A stretch of 64,000 bases of DNA, taken from Streptomyces sp. NBC_01669. Its GTDB lineage: Bacteria; Actinomycetota; Actinomycetes; Streptomycetales; Streptomycetaceae. Made by a program: the position numbers and the translations under genes. The stretch lies in contig NZ_JAPEQG010000001.1 of assembly GCF_026339735.1 (NCBI RefSeq), positions 3,224,001 to 3,288,000 on the forward strand, written 5' to 3'. Every line of letters begins with the position of its first letter. Positions within the stretch are counted from its first letter, which is position 1. This document shows, one piece after another, positions 1-6,717 of the stretch. The notes below the pieces were generated by a model. The model searched no databases and had not been told where the DNA came from. It saw only the letters and a list, made by a program, of their open reading frames with translations.

Positions 1-1
1 C

Positions 2-2437
2 CGCCGCTTCGAGGCGGAGGCACGCACCGCGGACCGGCTGGCGGGTGGCTGGGTCCAGCCGCAGCTCGCCACCTGTACGGACGACGGGGAGCTGTGGACG
101 GCCGTGGCGTACGTACCGGCGCTGACGCTCGCCGATGCGATCGACGCCGCGGGTCCCCTCCCCGAGCGTGCCGTGCGGATACTGGGTGCGGGCATCACCG
201 AGACGCTCTCCCGGGTGCACGCCACCGGGGCCGTGCTGGAGGGGCTCGCCCCGAGGACCGTGCTGCTGGCCGGGGACGGACCGCGGCTCACCGCCTTCGG
301 CCCGCTGGGCGCTGCGGCCGATGCCGAGGCCAGAACGGGCGGGCAGCTCTCCGTGCGGCTCGGATATCTCACCCCGGAGCAGGTCGAGGGCGAGACGGCG
401 GGACCGGCCTCCGACCTCTTCGTGCTCGGTCTGCTGCTGGCGTACGCGGCGACCGGCACGACCCCGCTCGCGGACGGCCCGACGGCGGAGGCGGCCGAGC
501 GGATCGCCCACGCTGAGCCGGAACTGGGCGCGGTCCCGGAGGACTTGCGCGGGCTGATCGCGCGCTGCCTGGCCAAGGACCCGGCCGAGCGGCCGAGCTC
601 CGGGACGGTGGCGGCGGAACTGGCACTGGAGGGCGCGGCGGGCCTCGCCAGGGGCGGCTGGCTGCCGGATCAGCTGTCGAAGACGCTTGCGGAACAGGAG
701 TCCCGCGTCAGGGAGCTGGTGTCCGAAGGGGCGGCCGACGAGCGGGCGGACAGCCCCGCCGGCACAGCCCCGCGCGCGTCTCTCACCGAACCTGCCGACG
801 CCACGCCCGACAGCCCCGCCACCGGCGCGCCCGGCGACGGCGGCCTCGGAGAGGACACCCGGACCACCCGGATCGGAAGCGTCGGCAGCCCCCGCGCCCC
901 GGAGCCGGACCGGCCGACCACCCAGCTGTCCATCCCGCGTGAACGGACCGGTCCCCCCGACCGGCTGCCCGTCGTCCTGCCGCCCGTCGCGCCGCTCGTG
1001 CCGCGCCCCCTCCCGGCCCCGGCAGCGGCAATTCCCACCCCGCCTCCGCCGCCCGTGACGCCCACGCCCGCACCCGCGCCTTCCTCTTCCTCTTCTTCTT
1101 CCTCGTCGCCCTCAGCCGCCCTGGACCGTCGCACCCTGCTCTTCGGTGCGGCCGCCGGCGCGGCCGGGCTGATCGTCGGCGGTGGGGGTGTGCTCGCCCT
1201 CGGGTCCGACGGCTCCGACGCCCCGGACGACGGCAAGCCCGCCCCGTCCCCCAGCGGCCCCACCGTGGCCGGGCTGCCGCCGCAGCCGCGTTGGGTGTAC
1301 GGGCACCCAGAGGCCGAACCCGCGCCGCTCACCGCCGCACTCTGGCGCGACCGGCTGCTCGTGCTGACCGGCGAGACGCAGGCCTCCGCCGTCGATCTGC
1401 GGACCGGCCGCCGCCTCTGGGAGTGCCCGGACGCGGCGAAGGGGCAGGCCGCCCTGGCTGCCGGTGACGCGTTCTGCTTCGTCGCCGGGCCGTCCGAGTT
1501 CCTCTGGCTCTCGCCCAAGGACGGAACGGTCGCGCACCGGGTGGCGTACGAGAACGAGTTCGAGGGTGCACCGTTCCTGACGGTGTCCGACGTCATCGGC
1601 CAGTCCGGTCCGGCGATCTGGTTCACCGGCTCGCACAAGGTCACCGTGAAGGCCAAGAAGCCGAAGAAGGGCGAGAAGCGCGGGAAGGACACGCAGGTCG
1701 TCACGTCGTTCCTGTTCGCGTACGACATCGTGCGGCGCAAGGAGCTGTGGCGGACCCCCGTACCCACCGGCCGGGAATCGACGACCCCCGCCTACCAGCT
1801 GATCGCCGTCCGCCCCGACGACATCGTCGTACGCCAGAAGAGCGCGACTCTCACCCCAGGCGACGTCAAGGCCGCCAAGGGCAAGGCAGTCTTCCGTGGG
1901 TTCGACCGCACGAGCGGGAAGCTGCTGTGGACCAAGTCGTTCGGCACGGTCGGTCCGGACGGGGCAGCCGTCGGGGATGACCAGGGACTGCTGTACGCGG
2001 CGGCGGGCGACGCCCTCCAGTCGTTCGAGATGCCCACGGGCAAGCCGAAGTGGACGCTGAACGGCACGCCCGGGTCCGTGTTCGGGACACCGGTCCCGGC
2101 CGGGGCCCTGCTGCACACCACCAGCCGCAACCAGGAAGTGGGCGCGGTCGAGCGGGAGTCCGGAAAGCTGCGCTGGCGGCGGTCCACCGAGGCGGTGCCC
2201 GGCGGATGGGCGCCGGTCGTCACCGTGAGTTCCAGCGGCAGCACCGTGCTGGCGGCCGGAGACGCGCAGGTCACCGCGTTCGCCGCGGCGGACGGCCGGC
2301 GACTGTGGAAGTTCCAGGACATCGGGGTGCAGGACCCGAAGGGCGCCACGGTCACCGCCCCGTACCGGGTGCTGGCCTTCGGGAAGTCCGCCGTCGTCCA
2401 GCGGGAACGGATGTTCTACGCGTTCCCCGTGAAGTGA
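2..2437 (+). CDS. Pseudokinase fused to PQQ-type beta-propeller, membrane anchored (5' end outside window)
   Basis: The reading frame is open from base 2, so the start lies upstream. Visible residues 1 to about 215 align with the C-lobe of a Ser/Thr kinase, but the active site is gone. The catalytic loop reads VLEGLAPRTVLL where an active kinase has VHRDLKPSNVLL, and the DFG motif reads AFG. A long Pro/Ser/Thr-rich linker with a run of serines follows, then one hydrophobic segment (about residues 378-401, LLFGAAAGAAGLIVGGGG). The rest (about 425-811) is an extracytoplasmic PQQ-like propeller with repeats such as VDLRTGRRLWE and AVERESGKLRWRR. Active kinases of this layout are common in Streptomyces. 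Here the intracellular part can only act as a binding or scaffold module. A strong hairpin follows the stop. Confidence 0.85.
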   Translation, partial: RRFEAEARTADRLAGGWVQPQLATCTDDGELWTAVAYVPALTLADAIDAAGPLPERAVRILGAGITETLSRVHATGAVLEGLAPRTVLLAGDGPRLTAFGPLGAAADAEARTGGQLSVRLGYLTPEQVEGETAGPASDLFVLGLLLAYAATGTTPLADGPTAEAAERIAHAEPELGAVPEDLRGLIARCLAKDPAERPSSGTVAAELALEGAAGLARGGWLPDQLSKTLAEQESRVRELVSEGAADERADSPAGTAPRASLTEPADATPDSPATGAPGDGGLGEDTRTTRIGSVGSPRAPEPDRPTTQLSIPRERTGPPDRLPVVLPPVAPLVPRPLPAPAAAIPTPPPPPVTPTPAPAPSSSSSSSSSPSAALDRRTLLFGAAAGAAGLIVGGGGVLALGSDGSDAPDDGKPAPSPSGPTVAGLPPQPRWVYGHPEAEPAPLTAALWRDRLLVLTGETQASAVDLRTGRRLWECPDAAKGQAALAAGDAFCFVAGPSEFLWLSPKDGTVAHRVAYENEFEGAPFLTVSDVIGQSGPAIWFTGSHKVTVKAKKPKKGEKRGKDTQVVTSFLFAYDIVRRKELWRTPVPTGRESTTPAYQLIAVRPDDIVVRQKSATLTPGDVKAAKGKAVFRGFDRTSGKLLWTKSFGTVGPDGAAVGDDQGLLYAAAGDALQSFEMPTGKPKWTLNGTPGSVFGTPVPAGALLHTTSRNQEVGAVERESGKLRWRRSTEAVPGGWAPVVTVSSSGSTVLAAGDAQVTAFAAADGRRLWKFQDIGVQDPKGATVTAPYRVLAFGKSAVVQRERMFYAFPVK

Positions 2438-2447
2438 CCTCGGGGGT

Positions 2448-2485
2448 GCCCGGCGGATCAGGGCCCCGGCCGTGATCCGCCGGGC
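2448..2485 (+). terminator. Rho-independent-type hairpin after the pseudokinase gene
   Basis: A perfect 13-bp stem (GCCCGGCGGATCA pairing with TGATCCGCCGGGC) encloses a 12-nt GC-rich loop. It begins 11 nt after the stop codon. There is no long T-run, as is usual in Streptomyces. Confidence 0.75.
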
Positions 2486-2633
2486 CCCTTGCGGGTCGTC
2501 CCGCCGTCCGGGCGAATCCGGGTGCCGCCACGCCGCACGGTTCTTGCATCGCCCGCGCCCGAGTGACCGTATTGACGCGTTGCGCTCACTCATGGGGTAG
2601 TCCCACGATCGCCCCGTCAACGGAGGTGATCCC

Positions 2634-3803
2634 GTGTCGTCCAGGGTTCTGCGCACCGTCTGCGCGGCGGCACTCGCCACGGTGGTCGCGGCCTCACCCG
2701 CCGTCGCCGCCCCCGCGGACCCGAGCAGTCCCGGCCACTCCGGCCCCGCCCGTGAGCCACGCGCCACGAAGAGCGTCGCTGGGCTGCTGACCGAGCTCAA
2801 GAAGCTGTATCAGCAGGCCGAGGAGGCCAGCGAGGCGTACAACGGAACCACGGCGAAGCTGAAGAAGAGACAGGCGGAGGCGAAGAAGCTGGACACCGCT
2901 CTCGCCGTGGCGCGGACCGCTCTGGGCCGCAGCCGCAACGACGCGGGGCGGCTGGCGCGGGAGCAGTACCAGGGACAGTCCGACTTCTCCTCGTACGTCC
3001 AGCTGATGCTGTCCCGCGATCCCGAGCACGCCCTGGACCAGGAACACGTGATCCAGCGGATGGCGGCCGGCCGGGCCACCACCGTGAAGCGGCTCACCGG
3101 CGCCGAGAAGCGCGCCGACGGGCTGGCCTCCGCGTCCCGCAAGGTGCTCGAGAAGCAGCGAGTGCTGGCCGCGCGGCAGAAGAAGCAGCGCGACACCGTA
3201 CAGTCGCGGCTGAGGAAGGTGGAGGCGCTGCTGGCCAAGCTCTCCGCCGAGCAGATCGCCAAGGTCTCCCGGCTGGAGCAGCAGGCCACGGACAAGGCCC
3301 AGGGCACGCTGGTCACATCGGGCGCCCTGTCCTCGGCCCGGCCGCCGTCTCAGGAGGGCGACGAGGCGGTGAAGTACGCGGTCAGGCAGCTCGGCAAGCC
3401 GTATGTGTGGGGCGCGGAGGGTCCGGGGTCGTTCGACTGTTCCGGGCTCACCTCGCAGGCCTGGGCGAACGCGGGGCGCGCGATTCCGCGGACCTCGCAG
3501 GAGCAGTGGCGGCAGCTGCGGAAGGTACCGCTGAACACGCTGCGCCCGGGTGACCTGGTGATCTACTTCCCGAAGGCCACGCACGTGGCCCTGTACGTCG
3601 GCAATGGCCTGGTGGTGCAGGCGCCCCGGCCCGGGTCGCAGGTGAAGGTCTCGCCGCTGGCGTCGAATCCGCTGCTGGGCGCTGTGCGTCCGGATCCGAA
3701 GAGTCCGTCGCTGAGCAGCTACAGCCTCCCGGAGCTCGCCCGGGACGCGTCCGGCGGCTCGGATGCGGGGTACGACTCCTCGTCCGCGCCCGGCGACGAG
3801 TAG
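2634..3803 (+). CDS. Secreted NlpC/P60 family peptidoglycan hydrolase
   Basis: This 389-residue exported cell-wall endopeptidase begins at GTG 2634, with GGAGGTGAT just upstream. Residues 1-26 form a signal peptide ending ASPAVAA. A long charged coiled-coil segment (about 45-230) resembles the N-terminal arm of RipA-type hydrolases. The C-terminal NlpC/P60 domain (about 240-350) has the catalytic Cys269 in FDCSGL and His317 in THVALYVG. The family cleaves D-gamma-glutamyl-diaminopimelate bonds in peptidoglycan stem peptides. The tail after the domain is Ser/Gly-rich. A terminator-like hairpin ends the unit, which appears to be monocistronic. TTGACG at 2572 could be a -35 element, but no well-spaced -10 follows. 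Confidence 0.92.
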   Translation: MSSRVLRTVCAAALATVVAASPAVAAPADPSSPGHSGPAREPRATKSVAGLLTELKKLYQQAEEASEAYNGTTAKLKKRQAEAKKLDTALAVARTALGRSRNDAGRLAREQYQGQSDFSSYVQLMLSRDPEHALDQEHVIQRMAAGRATTVKRLTGAEKRADGLASASRKVLEKQRVLAARQKKQRDTVQSRLRKVEALLAKLSAEQIAKVSRLEQQATDKAQGTLVTSGALSSARPPSQEGDEAVKYAVRQLGKPYVWGAEGPGSFDCSGLTSQAWANAGRAIPRTSQEQWRQLRKVPLNTLRPGDLVIYFPKATHVALYVGNGLVVQAPRPGSQVKVSPLASNPLLGAVRPDPKSPSLSSYSLPELARDASGGSDAGYDSSSAPGDE

Positions 3804-3830
3804 CCGCATGCAGTGCCCCCGTACACACGT

Positions 3831-3878
3831 CAGCCGGGCCGCGCACCGTCGCTCTCCCGACGGGAACCGGCCCGGCTG
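3831..3878. terminator. Bidirectional hairpin between convergent genes
   Basis: A 10-bp outer stem (CAGCCGGGCC with GGCCCGGCTG) contains an inner CCGTCG/CGACGG stem. It lies between the NlpC/P60 gene and the convergent flavoprotein gene. Confidence 0.65.
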
Positions 3879-3904
3879 TCGTGTCTGTCCTGGCGGTACG
3901 ACGG

Positions 3905-5149
3905 TCAGGCCGCCGCTGCCTCCGAGACCTGCGCGAGGTACGCGTTCGTCTTCTCCGGGTCGAAGAAGAAGTTGTCGAAGTCCGCCGGGTTGTTGAACCC
4001 GTTGGCGAACCGGTCGGCGACCGGCTGCAGCTGACCGGCGGCGCCGATCAGGTTCAGCACGTGCTCCGGCGGTACACCGAGCATGGCGTTCGTCCACTTC
4101 ACCACGTGCTGCGCGGTGTCCCAGTAGCGGTCGAACGTGGACTGCATCCAGTCCGCGTCGAACGGCTGGTCGCCGTGCTCGATGATCGACTTCAGGTACG
4201 CGTCGGCGCACTTGGAGGCGGAGTTGGAGCCCTGGCCGGTGATCGGGTCGTTGGCGACGACGACATCAGCCACGCCGAGCACCAGGCCGCCGCCGGGCAG
4301 CCGGCCGATCGGCTTGCGCACGGTCGGGGCGTAACGGCCCGCCAGCGTTCCGTTGGCGTCGGTCAGTTCGACCTTGGTGGCACGCGCGTACTCCCACGGC
4401 GTGAACTGCTCCATGAGCTCCAGCGTCTTCGCGAGGTGCTCGGAGGGGTCCTTGATGCCCTGGAAGACGTCCAGCGGGCCGCCCGGGACGCCCTCCCAGA
4501 AAAGAATGTCGGCGCGGCCGGACGTGGTCAGGGTCGGCATCACGAAGAGCTCGCCGACACCGGGGACCAGGTTGCAGCGGACCGCGTCGAACTCGGGGTG
4601 CTCGGGGCGCGGGCCCATGCCGTGGACGTACGCGACGGCCAGGGCGCGCTGCGGGGCGTCGAACGGCGAACGGGACGCGTCCCGGCCGAACATGGAGACC
4701 AGCTCGCCCTTGCCCGCGGAGACCATCACCAGGTCGTAGGTGCGGGAGAAGTAGTCGAGGTCGGAGACGGCCGCACCGTGGATGACGAGCTGTCCGCCGC
4801 GCTGGGCGAACGTCTCCATCCAGCCGGCCATCTTCACGCGCTGGTCGACGGACTGGGCGAAGCCGTCCAGCTTGCCGACCCAGTCGATGGCGCGCGAGGA
4901 GTCGGGGGCGGCGACCGAGACGCCGAGGCCCTCGATGCGCGGGGCCTGGGACTCCCAGAAGTTGAGCTGGAGGTCACGCTCGTGCTGCAGCGCGGTGTCG
5001 AACATGCACTGCGTGGACATGACCCGGCCGGACCGGATCTCGTCGGCGGTGCGGTTGGACATCAGGGTGACTTCGTACCCACTGGACTGCAGTCCGAGGG
5101 CGAGCTGGAGACCGGACTGGCCGGCTCCGACTATGAGTATCTTCCGCAT
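3905..5149 (-). CDS. Styrene monooxygenase-like FAD-dependent oxidoreductase
   Basis: This 414-residue flavoprotein starts with a Rossmann FAD-binding motif (ILIVGAGQSGLQLALGL, GxGxxG). It carries the StyA/indole-monooxygenase hallmarks, including a conserved C-terminal FAD segment near ADVVVANDPITGQGSN. Family members are group E flavoprotein monooxygenases that epoxidise aromatic vinyl or indole compounds and take reduced FAD from a separate reductase. No reductase gene is adjacent. The gene lies 44 nt downstream of cvnD on the same strand, so it is probably the last gene of the conservon operon. The natural substrate is unknown. Confidence 0.85.
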   Translation of the reverse strand: MRKILIVGAGQSGLQLALGLQSSGYEVTLMSNRTADEIRSGRVMSTQCMFDTALQHERDLQLNFWESQAPRIEGLGVSVAAPDSSRAIDWVGKLDGFAQSVDQRVKMAGWMETFAQRGGQLVIHGAAVSDLDYFSRTYDLVMVSAGKGELVSMFGRDASRSPFDAPQRALAVAYVHGMGPRPEHPEFDAVRCNLVPGVGELFVMPTLTTSGRADILFWEGVPGGPLDVFQGIKDPSEHLAKTLELMEQFTPWEYARATKVELTDANGTLAGRYAPTVRKPIGRLPGGGLVLGVADVVVANDPITGQGSNSASKCADAYLKSIIEHGDQPFDADWMQSTFDRYWDTAQHVVKWTNAMLGVPPEHVLNLIGAAGQLQPVADRFANGFNNPADFDNFFFDPEKTNAYLAQVSEAAAA

Positions 5150-5193
5150 CGCGGTTCTCCGTTACGTCTACGTGGTACGTGCGCGAGGTGTGC

Positions 5194-5844
5194 CTAGGCG
5201 GGGGTCGCGTCAAGAGCGTGACCCACGAGGGCCAGCAGCGACTCGACGACGGTGATCCTGTTACGCGCGTCCATGATCACAACAGGTACGTTGGGGGGTA
5301 CGGTCAGGGCCTCCCTGACGTCCTCCGCCTCGTAACCGGGCGTCCCCTCGAAGTGGTTGACGGCCACGATGTACGGCAGTCCGCAGCTCTCGAAGTAGTC
5401 GAGCGCGGGGAAGCAGTCGGAGAGCCGCCGGGTGTCGGCGAGCACCACCGCACCGATCGCGCCGCGTACCAGGTCGTCCCACATGAACCAGAAGCGCTGC
5501 TGTCCGGGCGTGCCGAACACGTACAGCACGAGGTCGTCGTCGAGCGTGAGACGGCCGAAGTCCATCGCGACGGTCGTGGTGACCTTGTCGGGCGTCGCGG
5601 TGAGGTCGTCGGTCTCCTCGCTGGCCTGGGTCATCAGCGCTTCGGTCTGCAGCGGGGTGATCTCGGAGACCGATCCCACGAAGGTCGTCTTGCCGACCCC
5701 GAACCCGCCCGCGACCACTATCTTCGTGGCTATGGGGGCCCTGGTGTGATCCAACTGCCAGGCCTGGAGCGACTCCTCGGCCTGGTCCTCCGGTCCCGGC
5801 TGACGCGGGGCGGACAGGAGCGGATCAGAGACGACGGAGTCCAT
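5194..5844 (-). CDS. cvnD: Conservon GTPase-like ATP/GTP-binding protein (CvnD)
   Basis: This 216-residue Ras-like small GTPase is the fourth component of a Streptomyces conservon. It has a Walker A motif GGFGVGKTTFVGS near residue 47, a switch-II-like VFGTPGQQRFWFMWDD, and a VAVNHFEG segment in place of the usual NKxD. In the studied Cvn systems CvnD binds guanine nucleotides and associates at the membrane with CvnA-C, resembling a eukaryotic GPCR module. ATG 5844 is 20 nt inside the end of cvnC, which implies translational coupling. Confidence 0.92.
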   Translation of the reverse strand: MDSVVSDPLLSAPRQPGPEDQAEESLQAWQLDHTRAPIATKIVVAGGFGVGKTTFVGSVSEITPLQTEALMTQASEETDDLTATPDKVTTTVAMDFGRLTLDDDLVLYVFGTPGQQRFWFMWDDLVRGAIGAVVLADTRRLSDCFPALDYFESCGLPYIVAVNHFEGTPGYEAEDVREALTVPPNVPVVIMDARNRITVVESLLALVGHALDATPA

Positions 5845-6238
5845 TCAGCACCCTTTCGAGCAGTGCGCGGTCGGGCTGGCCGGTGCCGTGACCGGTCCCG
5901 TACACACGGATCTTTCCCTGGTCGGCCAAGTCGCTGAGCAGCACTCGGACCACGCCGAGCGGCATCTTCAACAGGGCCGAGATCTCCGCGACCGTACGCA
6001 TGCGGCGGCAGATTTCGACAATGGCCTGGAGCTCCGGCATCACCCGCGTGGCGAGGTTGCCGTTGGTGAGCTCGCGGCGCTCCTCGGGCGCTTCCAGCGC
6101 GGCCACGAACGTCTCGACGAGAAGAACGTGACCGAAGCGGGTGCGGCCGCCGGTGAGCGAGTACGGGCGGACCCGGGCGGGCCGTCGGTCTGACCCGCGG
6201 ACCGGGAGCCTGCGGGCGGGTTCAGCAGCGGGCGTCAC
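5825..6238 (-). CDS. cvnC: Conservon DUF742 protein (CvnC)
   Basis: This 137-residue DUF742 protein has an Arg/Pro-rich N-terminus followed by RPYSLTGGRTR, the family's signature opening. The C-terminal half is a predicted winged-helix fold (EICRRMRTVAEISALLKMPL). It shares a 4-nt ATGA overlap with cvnB upstream and overlaps cvnD downstream. Its role in the complex is not well defined; the fold suggests protein or nucleic-acid contact. Confidence 0.92.
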   Translation of the reverse strand: MTPAAEPARRLPVRGSDRRPARVRPYSLTGGRTRFGHVLLVETFVAALEAPEERRELTNGNLATRVMPELQAIVEICRRMRTVAEISALLKMPLGVVRVLLSDLADQGKIRVYGTGHGTGQPDRALLERVLNGLRRL

Positions 6239-6717
6239 TGGGCGCTCTCCATCGATTTGCGCAGTTCACTGCGGAGTTCGGGGGTGAGTACGTGTCCGGC
6301 ACGGCCGACGAAGAGCGCCATGTGGTACGCGATGACGCTCATGTCGCAGTCGGGGGTGGCGTGCACGCCGAGCAGCGAACCGTCGCTGATCGACATGACG
6401 AAGACGCTGCCCTCGTCCATGGCGACCATGGTCTGCTTGACGCCGCCGCCGTCCATCAGTTTCGCGGCGCCGATGGTGAGGGAGCCGATGCCGGAGACGA
6501 TGGTCGCCAGGTCGGCGCTGGAACCCCGGGGGCCGTCCTGCCGACCGCCTGTCGCTGTCGCTGTCTGACGGCCGGGGTCGGAGGAGAGCAGCATCAGTCC
6601 GTCGGACGAGACAACGGTGACCGAATGGACCCCTGGCACCTCCTCCACGAGATTGCTCAGCAACCAGTGCAGGTTCCGGGCCTCGGTGCTCAGCCCGAAT
6701 GTGCTGGGCGCAGTCAA
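6235..6717 (-). CDS. cvnB: Conservon roadblock/LC7 protein (CvnB)
   Basis: This 160-residue protein carries a roadblock/LC7 domain that starts at LHWLLSNLVEEVPGVHSVTV. Proteins of this family act as GTPase-activating or scaffolding partners of the cognate small GTPase, here CvnD. A short Gly/Gln/Arg-rich insertion sits at about residues 48-64. It overlaps cvnA by 4 nt upstream and cvnC by 4 nt downstream, so the four genes form one tightly coupled operon. Confidence 0.92.
   Translation of the reverse strand: MTAPSTFGLSTEARNLHWLLSNLVEEVPGVHSVTVVSSDGLMLLSSDPGRQTATATGGRQDGPRGSSADLATIVSGIGSLTIGAAKLMDGGGVKQTMVAMDEGSVFVMSISDGSLLGVHATPDCDMSVIAYHMALFVGRAGHVLTPELRSELRKSMESAQ

Noticed and set aside
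1081..1112. TCC/TCT microsatellite in the pseudokinase gene
   Set aside because: It encodes a Ser run in a disordered linker and all codons stay in frame; no sign of phase variation.
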